In this document: positions 11,601 through 24,154 of the stretch, in pieces | Layout of the letters: every line of letters starts with the position of its first letter | Position numbering within the stretch: position 1 is the first letter of the stretch | Source: Lasiosphaeria ovina | Lineage: Eukaryota > Ascomycota > Sordariomycetes > Sordariales > Lasiosphaeriaceae | NCBI GenBank assembly: GCA_033439765.1 | Contig: JAULSN010000004.1 | Span: 2,242,001 to 2,306,000 of the forward strand | Direction: 5' to 3' | DNA length: 64,000 bases | Translations under genes and position numbers: made by a program | Notes under the pieces: generated by a model | Databases searched by the model: none | Seen by the model: the letters and a program-made list of their open reading frames with translations, nothing else | What the model was told of the DNA's origin: nothing

Positions 11601-12210
11601 GCGGAGGGAGCCGGCTCGTCTCTAAGTATTTAGATCGACTCGTGGAATGGTACATTACAACCTGCGCCCTTGGGAGAAATTCCACTCGGGCTTGAAATGT
11701 GCTTGTCTACCTTACGTTGCCTACCTTACCCGACACCAGAAATGAGTAAGGAGAGGTAGGTGCCAGGGCTTTCAATCCAATTTGTTTGCAAGGACGGAAG
11801 GTGCAATACGTGGATCAATCCAAATCTACCCCGTCGCTGCCCGCATTCTGCACATTCAAAGGGCAAACAGGGTGGGTGGGCCGTCTCTCACTCAGTCTTG
11901 CCTGCCCGACTTGACCTCTTCACCCAAAGCGCAGCCAGCCTCGCGCAGAGGTACATGCTGAAGGTCATACTTGGCAGGTACATCCCCTACATTCCACCCC
12001 ACAGAGCGCCTCGACGTATGGCTAAGTACAAATACTCGGAGTGCCTCTGGCTCTTTTGTCTGGGAACTTGAAAAGACGCCCGTCGAATGCCAATACATAC
12101 CTGCCTGCCACCAGTAGTACTCTTCCCAACCTCCGACAGACACCTTCCCGCCAGTCTCGTGTCCTCCTCAATGGTGTCCGACGGTCGCTCTGGAGAGACT
12201 GCCCGGTGTG
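8609..12210. other. 3.6-kb intergenic region, no gene seen
   Basis: This is the shared upstream region of two divergently transcribed genes (MOSC fusion, minus; F-box gene, plus). It holds a (TG)8 tract near 8706-8720, TAGG tetranucleotides near 8956, a TACTCCGTA motif at 11425-11433, and short open frames without family features. I see no tRNA or 5S rRNA signature. Confidence 0.55.
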
Positions 12211-14383
12211 ATGTCCCTGGTCCGGTTGCCCTATGAACTTACATCGTATGTCGTGCAGCATCTCGACCTCGCCGATGTCCGCGCCCTGAGCCTCACATGC
12301 AAGAGGTTTCAATTCCTGCTCTATGAGCCCAGAATTGCAAGGGCGCTGCTTGAGGTATGGAGACCTATGCCCCTCTTTTTCCCGCTCGCTGGTCATGCGG
12401 CCCGAACCCCCCCCCAGCGCAGGTGCCTGAGGTGGCCATCTTACTGGGCCGTGGCAGCAGCATGCTGGCCGGCACAAATGTGTGTGCCTAACATGAGCGG
12501 CTGACTGACCATGTCACTTCTGCGTGCCACAGGGGAAAGCGGCTGGTTCACTGGAAGCCCGTGCAGCCCAGGTCAACAAGCGCTATGCAGCCGAGCTGAG
12601 ACGGCTGATAAAACGCCGAGAGGCGGTATCATCAGTCTCGCCGTACCTGGTCGCCATCGTCGCCGTTGCCGAGTCCTGGATTTACGAGCATGGCGTTCTC
12701 TGCTATATCCACGACCGCCAGCTCCGCATCTTGGACCTGCACCGGGCCCAGAGCCAGGAGATGGTAATCAGCATCCGCAAATTGCTCGACGAGGCCATTC
12801 CCGAGTCGTGGACCAGCCGGAAGTACAAGTTCCAGCTCTTGTACTTTGCTCACGACCTGGCCTCCTGCGTCTACACGCACGCCAAGCCCGACCAGGTCAG
12901 CTGGCTTGTCGTTTTCAACCCTCGAGACCACCGCCTCGTGACGACGCGCCGTTTAGACTCGGCCTTCAAGATATTTGTCCGGAATGACGACAAATTTCTT
13001 TACTATGGGACTCACTCGGAGCTAGGTCCCGATGGCTACCGCCGCTGGGTCATCCGAGCCTTTGACATCGGGGCTTCTGCCTGGCTCGAGCAGAGGCTCG
13101 ATCTGCCCGACATGGTCGGGTCTGACATTGGCTCCACCGTTTGCTTCGACATTTTCGACGGGTTTTTCTATGGCCTGGCAAACCAGACGGGCTTTGAAGT
13201 GGAAGAAGTCGACTGGACATCATACTATACTTGCTTCCGTTTTCCAACCAACGAGTTCGGTTTCCAGTGTGTTGAACACGCCCCTAGGAGACTGATGTGG
13301 AGAAGGAGCCACGCCGAGGGCCCCATAGATGAGAGATGGGGTCTATTGAGCATCTTTAGGGACGAATCCACGAATCTGTTACGAATTGTCGAGGCGAGAA
13401 AGGAGTGGCCGGCAGGTCACAGTTCGGCACGGCGCACTTACTACACCACAGACGTCGAATTCAGCGATACGGGAGAGAAGAAACATCGAGACGAAAGGAG
13501 TTGGAGTCCTCCTTCAGACAGCGAGATCAGCCAGATGGCAAACTCGTCTAGAAAAAAGCACCGAACACACATGGATGCGCCTCGCAGAGATCCCCACATG
13601 GTCCATTTGGGTGACGACGGCTCGAAAACGCTCGTGCTATCTCTGCTGAGCAAGTGTCCAGTCCGGTCTTACCATCCTGCCTCCCAGACCTTTGTTGATC
13701 TGGTGAACGATCCCTCGGCTTCAGATCCCAACGAACAGCGCTTGCGCCTCCGGGGAGGCTCGCGACGGCTCTGGACACCTGGGGAGCTTGAGGAGCAGGT
13801 CCGCCCGTCGGCGGCAAAGAGACAGAAGTCTCATCATACGTTTGAACAAGATATTCGGGACGTCTACAAACACGAGGATGTTGTTTTCTGGCCTCCCGAC
13901 CAGAATCCATCAGAGCCCGACCCCGCGTTGGCCGAGCTCTTTAAAATTCTCAGCCCGCCCGGCCACTTTGGGAATATCGACGGGACCTTTGACGAACGAA
14001 GCCTCCTATACACCACGGGGAGCATGCCCGGAGGCCTGAAGCCCTTGGTGTTTATTTCCTTCGATCCATCTCTCTACTTGGAGGGCACAAGACCGTATCC
14101 TGGGGCCTCGGTCTCAGGAAGCGCGCCCGGTCCGCGCGACGACGCATCCCAAGCCAACAGCCAAGCCCAGACCTGCGACGACGGGTCGTACGAGGCGAAG
14201 GGAAAGGGCAAAGAGACGGGAGAAGCGACGGAGCCCAATACGACCTGTGGTCTGGGCGGAAGTGCTGCATCAGGCACAACCATACTTGACGAGCCAGCCA
14301 CGGGGGACGAGGTCGCCCAATGGAGAGCATTCGAACGACCAATGCATGCAGATATCTCAGTCGGGTACCACTTCGATCTTTAG
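12211..14383 (+). CDS. F-box protein of unknown target
   Basis: Exons 12211..12354 and 12533..14383 give 664 residues. The intron has donor GTATGG and acceptor CCACAG and keeps phase 0; the start is ATG at 12211. Residues 2-45 are an F-box (LVRLPYELTSYVVQHLDLAD followed by VRALSLTCKRFQ), which would bind Skp1 in an SCF ubiquitin ligase. The remaining 600 or so residues form no recognisable WD40 or LRR repeats. They resemble the large, fast-evolving group of Pezizomycotina F-box proteins with a globular middle and a disordered, charged tail (about residue 560 onward). The substrate cannot be predicted. The long exon 2 with no stop over 1.85 kb supports a real gene. Confidence 0.85.
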
Positions 14384-17300
14384 CCAAAGGACGATTGGAT
14401 CTGCGGAGACAGCAACAGTGTCCTCATCTGTGCGAGGGTGGAGCAAGAGGCACCCCGGGCCACCTCTGGAGGTGCTTTGTCGGCATCGATATTATGCAGC
14501 ACGGGACATTGACACCGTGGCCTGCTTGATCGCTAAGCGGTCCGCAGGAAATATAGGTTTCTGCACTTTCTCGCCTCGCCCGGCATCACACACGGGAGGA
14601 GGGCAGCAGACACCAAACGAGAGTCACGGGAAAACAAGGGGTGGACCAGCGTAAGGCTGTCTCGAGCTCTACTGTCTTCTCCCGGGCCTTGGAGAATGCA
14701 TTATATCTAGACAGCCTAAGAGAAGAAAATCACGTTGTTTGAATCGTTCTGGGGGGAGCATTAGATGGTTTCCCGAGGTTATTGTAGCGAGTATTCCCGA
14801 TGGGACATGTTGAGGTGTGCTCGACTCGACGAGGCTGCGGGGGCCAAGGCCAAACCGATTGCGGTCGCCAGCCTCGTCTTCGACCAACCCCGGACAAAGC
14901 ATTGTTTCATGACCTATGTTTGCCCCTCTTTAAACAAGCTTCTCGCCCGGTCAGGGCAACGCCGGGATCTTGGAGTTGCTAAATGCGTCCTGGCCTGAGA
15001 ATATATTGGACATTAGTTTCGGCTTTCCCCGGTCCGCTGCCTGCGCCTGGCGTCACAAGAACATATCAAAGGCACGAAAGCATCCACTTGCGAGGCACAT
15101 TTTCCCCCCGCATTTCAACCTGTTATTCTTCCCCTTGTGCGGGAAACACTCTTCGCAACTTCTCTCGGCCATGCTCCCTCCCCGTGTCCCCACTGACAGG
15201 TCTTCCTCCGTGCCCGACGAGAGTGACAGCAAGAACAGGAAGTCTGCCTTGGCGCTATGTCGTGCTTACTAATGTTTTTTTTATCGTATCACAAGGGATT
15301 TCTGTTCTGGACTTTCCGAACTACCCTTCGGTGGGCTAGCTGTCACACAATCGCCCACTCACACATGAACAGACATATCTTTTCATTCGGTGAAAGACAT
15401 CAGATGAGCACAGATGGGGAGACAGATGAGCAAGTTCTTCTTCTTTTCATCTGAGGATTATTGCTTGTGCCTGCAAGTCAGATCCTTCTTCATGTCGTGT
15501 GCACCGCTGCATATCCTCTCCCTTTTGTCGAATAAATCGGATCCCCCATCTCAGCTGCTGGTGGCACCTTGCTGGACAGCAGATTCTGCAGACGGCCCTC
15601 CTTTCTACAGGCACAACCCCCCGAACCCCGACATTATGCCCCCCATCTCGACTGCATATATCTCCTCTTTCGTCTCGTCATGCATCCGTATCTGCTTGAT
15701 AGCCGATTTGGCTGCATTCTTGACACGTCAGTTTCTGGGCGTCCCGTTGATTCTCTAGCTTGAGCGCGCCTCATCAGCCTCAGCACCAATACGCTTCCCC
15801 TTTGTCCAAGAACAGGGAAGATACCCGGACCCATATCCTCCCCTGTTCAACCTCGGCGCTCTTGGTCGTGCCCAAGATCTTGGGGGCCACACATGTGTAT
15901 ATTGGCAGCTTTGTGGGTATGCCAAACAGCAATAACCTTGTGGCCCTCTCCTTCCCGGATTGCGTAAACAAAGAATGCCTCGGGTCTGAGAACATCATTC
16001 CTTGCCCTGCCACCAGAAATGGGCTAGATAGAAGGCAACTTTCTCGGAGACCGAGACGCCGCATGGTGAACAAAAAAGAATTGGCCGATTTATTGATGAA
16101 TAAGGCCCCCCCCCCCCCACAGTATTCCGGTCGGTGGGCTGCTCGATTTGCTTGCCCGCTAGGTACTGTTTCCCGAACTTACATTTCCCTATTCCCGTAA
16201 GGGGCCATGCAAGACAAGTCAGGGGGCCTGCTTAGGCAAGGCTTTGGTGGGGCCGAGCATTCACCGGGCAACATGGCGTCAATTTCTGTTCTGGAATACC
16301 GAGGCAAATATGGGGGGTTTCATGGGGGTTGTTCGGCCTGTTCTGTATATCCCTCTCGTTATCCCGTCTTTCTGTTGGAGGTCTGGTCTGGACACCAGCT
16401 TACACCCCCCTCCTCTGATGGCGTTACACAATGCACACATGCTTTTGGCCATGGGATCTCATCTGTGGTTACACCAAGTCTGCCTCAGCAGCCAGGCGCC
16501 GGGCGCGTAAGACTGTACCACATGAGGGAGCCCAAAGAAAAAAAAGACACAAAGCATCACCACAAGTGGCGGCCACGCACGCTGTGTTGTTCTATCCCAC
16601 GGGTGTGGGTGGGGGAGGGGGGGCGCCATTACAACGGATGGATTATGACCCTCACTTCGCTTCCCTTCCTCTCAAGAAGAAACTCAAAGTCCCCCATCCC
16701 ACGGGGCGGAGAATCCCTGTCATGTCCCATGTCATGTCCCCCCCGCGGTGTCATCCTTGCGGTCCTTTTTTCAGCCTCTCTGGATCAAAATACCCACGTC
16801 CCGCGTGGGGGGTGAGGCCAAGCCCAGGGGGAGACAGAAGTCTAGAACAGCCTCAGGTACCAGCTTCTCTTCAGAGATTCTAGCTAAAAAGCCGAAAGCC
16901 AACTGCCTAAGGCACTTACTTCTGGAACTAGAACCCTGTCGAAACAAAACCCTTTTGAAACAAACTAAAATGAGTACTAAGGTAAATAGGTGGTCCCGAC
17001 CTAAGTTACCTCCCACATGAGAGATAACGGACCACACGTGGTATTTCTTTTACCCCATCTATGTCACGGCACGGTATGTACCTTGGGCGCGATGTGAGCA
17101 AGTCTACGGGTTCGTGACCATACCATATACAACCTACTGTATACAAATTGGCAAGACATCGGCTTAAATTGCAATTCTGGCATCTTTTTTACCGGAAAGG
17201 TGTAAGGCCCCGCCGCCGTCACACCCACCCCACACATAAAGATGAAGCCATGCTTGTTTTATGTGCCGGTGATCATGGGAGTGAGTTAGTGAGTAAGTGA

Positions 17301-18325
17301 ATGAGGAAGATGATATCATTGATACACACCTCGTATATTGCCTTCTCTCTGTGCCCAAATGGGCCCTCCTCAAGTAGGGAAGAATGCCCCTTTCCATCAC
17401 ATCACATCACATCACGACGTCCCTTTCCATCCGATCCCTTTCCCTTCATCAATCTCACATCTCTTCCCATTTCAATCACACCCCTTTCCCGTTCAGTCCC
17501 TTCTCTTTCCATCCCACCACATCCCCAATCCCCCATTCAGCCTCCTTGCCATGGCTTGACTCTGGTATTGTCATATCAAATGTAGTCTTAAGCAAAGTAT
17601 CTAAAAAAAAAAAAAAGACCGGAAAACAAGAAAAGAAGAAGAAAAAGTTTTCATATCAACCATACGTAGATGATGGGTCGATACACACTATCAAGGCAGG
17701 GAGAGGCACAGAAGACAGAAAGTTGGGGAGGTTAAGAAGAGTGTGTGTTGAGAAAAGGTATCGGGGGTGAGGATTCCGCGGAACGAACGACATATCATTC
17801 GCCACTTCTTTCCCTGCCCCCCTTGACCTCCCTCCGTATTCTGTTGCTAACCAAAAAAAAAAATCCGAGCCTTTGAGCCTGAATCAGGCTCTCTCTATTT
17901 CACTCCTCCATGCGCCCGCCCGCCAGCTCGCACGCTCGCGCAACGCGTTTGTTTGGGGTTCCCAAAAGATCCCCCATCCCAGAAAAAGAAAAGCCAGAGA
18001 ACTCATCGCGGGCATGCCGTGAATTCCATGCATTCCCGCCCCCGTCCGTCCATGCATCAGTCATCCAACCTTGTGTGACTTTCCGACCTCTCCTCTCCCC
18101 GCTCAATAAACCCGCGCATTTGTGTGTGGTGATTCGTCTAGGATGTAGCTACTGCGTGCTTGGTAAGGTGTTTTTTGTTCCTGCATCCCTTAATTAAAAG
18201 TCGAGGTTCAGTGACCCCGTTTATACCACACAACATCGGTAGGCAAGCGTGCCTAGGTAGGTATGGTAGCGCCCAGCGGCAGGGGGAAAGCATAATCCGC
18301 CCCCTATTTCCCTTGTTTTCTTTGC
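14384..18325. other. 3.9-kb intergenic region between convergent genes
   Basis: This lies between the F-box stop and the BAR-SH3 stop. It contains a C13 run at 16106-16118, an (ATCAC)4 tract near 17398-17415 and an A-run near 17603-17616. A frame open over about 600 bases at 16207-16815 has an odd composition and no family resemblance. No RNA gene was found. Confidence 0.55.
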
Positions 18326-19765
18326 CTAGTTCACCCTCACATAATTGCCTGCCAGAAAAACCAAAACATTAGCAAGCGCTCAGTTTTGGAAGCACAACTC
18401 ACACCTCTTAACAACACGAGACACACAGCAAGACCTACCGGGAAATTGCCCCTCCTTGCCGTTTAGTTTACCGATCCACCACTCGTTTTCGTTGGGGGTG
18501 CGCGTTACTATCTCAATTTCGTCGCCTTGCCGGAAACTCAGGTCGCCCTCGGCCTGGGCCGCATAGTCGTACAGCGCCGTGGCCGTCTCGGCCCTTGGTA
18601 TTGCGACTAGCCGGCTGGACTTTGGCTTGGGGGGTGGCGGCTTCGCCTTGGCTGCCGCGACGGCCGCCAATGACGCCGGCTTGGCGCCCGGCACGGGGTG
18701 GGAGACGGCAGTAGGCATTGACGAGTACGGTGGCGGCGGGTGATCGGCGAGTTCAGCGGCTGGACGGCTCCAGCTGGGCTTGGTTGCCGTCGCGAGCACC
18801 GGGGTGGTAGGCTCCCCACCGCTTTCGCTGGCAGGGGCGCTGATTGAGGGACCTGCCGTCAGCAAGCCGGCGGGCTTAGTGCCTTCTATCGCGGGACGGG
18901 CGCCGCCGTATTTTGGTGGCCTCTTCAGACCCGTCGTCTTGAACTTGACGATGGTTAGCTTCTCGGCCTGCTCCTGGACGTCGCCGCGCTTGGCGTGGAA
19001 GGCCTCCTCGATGTCGCGCGTCAGGTCAAAGTAGCCGATGTCGCAGTGCTGCATCTTCTCGTGCAACGTGTAGAAGATGTTGAGCTGCATGTAGTAGAAG
19101 GACTGGAATAGGGGCTGGATGAACTGTTTCTCGAGGGCGAAGAGCTTGGGCAGCTCGTCCTTAAGCAAGTCGTTGAAATAGTTGAACTCTTGCGTCGAGT
19201 TTTCGACTTCGTTCTCGGCCTTCCACGTGGCCTTTTCGTCCTTGGCCGTCTTCTCCTTCTTTTCCTGGAGCTTCTTGAGGGTGGCGCGGTGGCGGTCGTA
19301 GTCCAGCTTCTTGTGCTCGCGCTTGAGGGCGGTCTTGCGGATGACTTTGATGACGTCGAGGAGCTCGTTGGCCGGCCGAATCACCCTACTCTCGATCATT
19401 TCCAGCTCGGGCGCCAGCGTCTGCTGCAGGTCCTTGACGATGGCCTCGTACTCCTCGCAGGCGCGGATGCCCTCGATGTTGCCGTGGACGACAAGCGAGT
19501 CGGGGTCTGACATGCGGCCGCTGATCGGCCTGTAGATTTCGGTCATGGCCTGTGAGAATTCTATCTGATGCTGAAGCATCCCATTGATGGCGTCAAAGTA
19601 CTTTTTACTTTCATCGTGCAGGTGCTTGGTCTCGGTCTCGAGCTCTTGGAAGCGGCGCTCCGAGTCGATATAGACGGGGTCCTTGGTCTGCTCGCCGATG
19701 TTGAACTTCTGCCGGAACTGCTGAGGCGCCCGAAGGACGCTCTTCTGGAGCCCCCGGAAACTCAT
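18326..19765 (-). CDS. BAR-SH3 protein, Rvs167/Hob1 type
   Basis: Exons 19765..18439 and 18348..18326 give 449 residues. Residues about 10-245 are an amphiphysin-type BAR domain (start MSFRGLQKSVLRAPQQFRQK, then KYFDAINGMLQHQIEF and YFNDLLKDELPKLF). A Pro/Ala-rich linker follows, then an SH3 domain at about 393-449 with ALYDY (397-401) and the WW pair (429-430). The last exon is only 23 nt (donor GTAGGT, acceptor TGGCAG). It supplies the NYV motif that closes the SH3 fold; reading through instead gives an unrelated tail. Proteins of this type shape the plasma membrane at endocytic actin patches, working with a Rvs161-like BAR-only partner. Which yeast paralogue it best matches cannot be settled here. 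Confidence 0.92.
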
Positions 19766-21033
19766 GCTCTCGGAGTCGATGCTGTCGCAGCTCTGTTATG
19801 TGTCACCGACTGTGCGTGTGCGTGTGCGTGTGCGCGTGCTCTCCGCAAGCCTGGGCTGGCAGGTATGCGGAATGCGGAATCTGGTATGCGGTATGCGATA
19901 TGCGGTATGCGGTACGCCGTACGCAGGTCTGAGGGGTGCAGTAGGTATGCGGGATGCGGATGCGGAATGATGCGGGCAAGTTTGGTATTGCTGCTGAGCC
20001 TAGAATTAATCAGTCTATGAAGCTGCTGCCATGAACAATGCAGTAAATCCAATGCGCAGGGCTTTGGGCGTCGTGAAGTGGCGTATGGAAGGTAAGCAAG
20101 TTCGCGGGCAGAGAGAATGGAAGCTAACCTTGGTGGATTTGGAATTTGACGTTGGACTTGGATTTGGAGGGGTCGCACCTGACTCGGGCCACGGGCGGGA
20201 TTGGGGATGACGACGATTCCGGGGGGCTGAGCTGACGGCTTCTATCTTGGCTCCAGGCTGACGGCCACAAAGAAGCCTAAACTTTAGTTTAAATACAGTC
20301 CAGTAGTTCTTACTAGCACTCTGTCTAGCAAGGGGTTAAAACATAAGCCCCAAGTCCATTGGCGGCCTCGAGATGCTGTTGTGGGCGGGCAGCGATGGGA
20401 TCTGTGCCGCGTTGCAGGTACGATCGCTGTAATCAAGCTGTGAAAGCCGAATCTTGGCAAGATTCCGTAGGCAGTCGCAAAGCCGCGGACTTTAGGATTG
20501 TCAAATGGTAAATCTAGGGAATCTGTATTGGAGCTTTGATGTTGAAATATATGCGACTCCTCTGAGAGCTGACAGTCCTGCCAGCAGAATATCAATATTG
20601 GGAAGCGAGCATTGAGGCCAGTAGTTGGATGCTAGGTTCGCAGCGTATTCCGTATTAAGACCTAACTAAGGTTATTCAGGTGCCTGTTACTGGTGCGCCT
20701 GCTGGTGGTTTGCATGTACGTTCATTCCGTCATCCTTTCTTACTATGAACGAGTAAAACCGACCAGCGTCATGCGCGATGCCCAGGTAGGCAATTAATGG
20801 GGCCTCCCGCGCGCATGACCAGTAGCAATGGGCCGGAGTCGGACCAGGGCCGTTAGTGTATCATTGGCTGGGGCGAGCAATCTTATCGCCGAGACGCTCC
20901 GAGGGCCAATCCGACAGTCCGCGCATTTCCTTTGGTGAGTAGGAATTAGGAATTTAGAGAGAAAGCTTCGCAACGTGAGCTCTGCACCGCTGTCAACCGC
21001 CGACATCTCAACCACGAACGTCGTCGCTCCATC
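19766..21033. other. 1.27-kb divergent promoter region (BAR-SH3 / Nfs1)
   Basis: This is the shared upstream region of two divergently transcribed genes. It has a (GTGCGT) tract near 19811-19838 and a degenerate minisatellite at about 19864-19976. No coding signal was seen. Confidence 0.6.
19864..19976. repeat. degenerate TATGCGG minisatellite
   Basis: About ten imperfect copies of TATGCGG/AATGCGG-like 7-mers lie 100-200 bases upstream of the BAR-SH3 start codon. Confidence 0.75.
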
Positions 21034-22696
21034 ATGGCCAATCTCGCACCAAAGGTACTGAGGCAGGCCTCGCGCCTTGCCACAAAGTCGGCCCTCTCTG
21101 CGGGCTCTAGACGCAGCGTCCAGAATCTATCCCGAGTGGCGACAGCCGCGCCGGCAGTCACAGTCGCATCCGCATCTCCCGCCAGGTCCGCAAGGAGCTA
21201 CGTGACCGAGACGAAGCGCGACAATGCGCAAGTACAGACCGATACGGCGATCCGGCTCGACAAGGCGGAGCTCGAGAAGTCCGGGCTTGCCGTCAGCGGG
21301 CACCAGAGCTCAGAAGGCCATGTCAGCCCGATAGCCGGTTAGCGTCTCTTGCCTTGTCTCGTTGCTTGCCCCATGTCTAACTCTGTACCAGATGTCCTCA
21401 AACAGGCCACTGTCATGGACGAGGGCCAGCGGCCCATCTACCTCGACATGCAGGCCACCACTCCGGTAGACCCGCGTGTTCTGGACGCCATGATGCCCTT
21501 CTTCACGGGCGTGTACGGCAACCCCCACTCGCGGACACACGCCTACGGCTGGGAGAGCGAGAAGGCGGTCGAGCAGGCTCGGGAGCATATCGCCACCCTG
21601 ATTGGCGCCGACCCCAAGGAGATCATCTTCACCAGCGGAGCCACCGAGAGCAACAACATGAGCATCAAGGGAGTCGCCAGGTTCTTTGGCCGGTCCGGCA
21701 AGAAGAAGCACATCATCACCAGCCAGACCGAACACAAGTGCGTGCTCGACAGCTGCAGGCATCTGCAGGACGAAGGCTTTGACGTCACCTACCTGCCCGT
21801 CCAGCACAACGGCCTGGTCGACCTCAAGGCCCTCGAGGCTGCCATCCGCCCCGACACGGCCCTTGTCAGCATCATGGCCGTGAACAACGAGATTGGCGTC
21901 ATCCAGCCGCTGGAACAGATTGGCAAGCTCTGCCGCGAACGGAAGGTCTTTTTCCACACCGACGCTGCCCAGGCCGTCGGCAAGATCCCCATGGATGTCA
22001 ACGCAATGAACATCGACCTGATGTCCATTTCCTCCCACAAGATCTACGGCCCGAAAGGAATCGGAGCTTGCTACGTCCGCCGGCGGCCGAGGGTCAGACT
22101 CGACCCCATCATTAGCGGTGGAGGACAGGAGCGAGGGCTGAGGAGCGGCACGCTGGCCCCTCCGCTTGTTGTAGGCTTTGGGGAGGCGTGTCGCATCGCC
22201 AAAGAAGAGCTTGCTGTACGTTCTTGATCGTATCGAAGCTGTCCGGCCTTTCCTCTGCTAACATATTCGGCAGTATGATTCGAAGCGAATCAAGTACCTC
22301 TCGGACCGTCTGCTCAATGGGCTGCTGGCTATGGAGCACACAGAGCAGAATGGTGATTCGGAGCACTTCTACCCCGGCTGCGTCAACGTGTCGTTTGCGT
22401 ACGTCGAGGGCGAGTCGCTGCTCATGGCCCTGAAGGACATTGCCCTGTCGTCGGGCAGTGCCTGCACCTCGGCGTCCCTGGAACCCAGCTACGTCTTACG
22501 CGCGCTGGGCAACAGCGACGAGAGCGCCCACTCGAGCATCCGGTTTGGCATTGGCCGGTTCACCACCGAAGAGGAGATTGACTACGTCCTGAAGGCTGTG
22601 ACGGCCCGTGTCGGTTTCCTCCGCGAGCTTAGTCCCCTGTGGGAGCTGGTCCAAGAAGGCGTTGACCTCAACACGATTGAGTGGAGCCAACACTGA
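21034..22696 (+). CDS. NFS1: Nfs1, mitochondrial cysteine desulfurase
   Basis: Exons 21034..21337, 21392..22215 and 22274..22696 give 516 residues. Donors are GTTAGC (weak) and GTACGT, acceptors ACCAG and GGCAG, and phases close. Residues 1 to about 60 are an Arg/Ala/Ser-rich mitochondrial presequence. The class-V aminotransferase body begins at [18 protein letters not shown]. It contains the TSGATESNN and SQTEHK segments, the PLP-binding Lys318 in [10 protein letters not shown], and the catalytic Cys440 in [10 protein letters not shown]. Nfs1 releases sulfur from cysteine for Fe-S clusters on Isu in the matrix (with Isd11, Acp1 and frataxin), and for tRNA thiolation. All key residues are present and the length matches fungal Nfs1 (about 500). 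Confidence 0.97.
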
Positions 22697-23613
22697 GCCG
22701 TTGAATTCATGAGGGGGAAAAAGGGGAAAAAGGGGGGGCGGTAGTTGGTGACAGGAAAGTGAGGGGGAAAGGAAGAGACCTCCCATGTTCAAGGCAGTTT
22801 GCATATGTGGCATTCGAATGGGATTGTTTGTTGTTGTACAGAGCACCGGTTTTGGCTTTCAACTTTGCCACACACATACACAAGGGCCAGGCGCCACCAC
22901 GCACTCAACCTGTACTATATACAATGTGTACATAATGGAAGGGGCCACAGAGAATGATACCAACGCGGCATGCGCGTGACTTGATGCATTTCCGTTTTGG
23001 TGGGTGCTCGGTGGTGGGTAGTGGGCGGCTAACCAAGTTGGATTGTTTGCTTGCTTTCCCCCTTGGTGTGGCGGCTCCTCCCTACGGCAAAGCACACGGT
23101 ACACACTTTTGGGGGGCCAGGATCTGCTATGCCATACCATGCCGTTTCCGCGATGATGACGACTGCAGACTACGACGACGGACGGCTAGGGAGATACGAT
23201 GGTGATGGCGGCAGGCAAAGATGTGTGCCATGCTACATACACACTAGCTCACCGGGGAAGGTAGATAGGTAGGTAGGGAGGTAGGTTAGGTAACATGGAT
23301 CCTAACGACTAGACCACGTTGCTGCACGTCATTGTTCCTCAAAACACACAGACCTTTGCTTTTCGACCTCTTGAGTACTCCATACACACACCCCCTTTCA
23401 AAAAGGAAAGAAAAGGAGGAGAATGCCTCGAGCATTCGTATTCCGTGCCACGCCAAACAAAAAGCCTTGCCCTGGCTCTCTGTCTCTCACTAAAAGGCGC
23501 CCCCGCGGTCCTCTCTAACCGCCAGGGGGTGAGAAAGGCAGAGACCACACCAATACCGTCCGCTACACAGCTAAAAGTAGAACGCTATCTGCTCAAGGAT
23601 CATCTCTATATAC

Positions 23614-23877
23614 GCAAGCACTGCGGCTGCGTGTGCCAATATATTGATGGATGGATGGGGCGTGGAGAAGCTGGTGGTACTAACTAGCCTTCACGGCTCG
23701 CGGGGGCACCCTTTTAGACAGAGACAGCCTGGGCAAGGCTTTTTGTTTTTAGCCTGGCACGGACATTACCCAAGCACTGCAGCATCGAGATGCTAATATG
23801 TTCCTGGCGGGAGGTGATGGGTGGATGGGTGGATGGATGGATGGGGCGTCCAAAAGCTGGTGATACTAACCTTGACG
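23614..23877. repeat. diverged direct repeat, two copies of about 80-105 bp
   Basis: Copy A spans 23614-23695 and copy B 23770-23877. They share, in the same order, CAAGCACTGC, a CAATAT/TAATAT block, GATGGATGGGGCGT, AAGCTGGTG and TACTAAC. Copy B has extra GGAT/GGGT units. Copies differ by substitutions and small indels. Confidence 0.7.
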
Positions 23878-24111
23878 AGGACATGGACATGCTGCGTCGA
23901 TCCTGCGTTTTCCCGAGTTGGAACATCCGATTATACTGCAGATGACCCTACTGCAGACCCTACTGCAGATTCCTTTTTTAGGTGGACGAAGGAGTCTCTC
24001 CAATGATGCTAATTATTCTTGTCTAGACGGGGTATTTTTATTTACCCGCTGGGAGCGTATACCCAGGTAGGTAGGTATGGCACTCGACGGGGAAGAAGGT
24101 AGCCTCGTAGG

Positions 24112-24112
<1 letters not shown>

Positions 24113-24148
<36 letters not shown>
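24113..24148. repeat. (TG)18 microsatellite
   Basis: Uninterrupted dinucleotide run in intergenic DNA. Confidence 0.97.

Positions 24149-24154
<6 letters not shown>

Noticed and set aside
12208..12210. GTG one codon before the F-box ATG as a start
   Set aside because: Fungal nuclear genes normally start at ATG; ATG at 12211 gives the expected F-box N-terminus. The same reasoning set ATG starts for Rrp7 (3986), the FAD oxidoreductase (43668), the PNGase A-type gene (54557) and the Q/S/P-rich gene (56958).
16207..16815. 202-codon plus-strand open frame in the 14-18 kb gap
   Set aside because: Composition looks random (Gly, His, Cys and Trp scattered), with no domain, no splice-consistent extension and no good start context.
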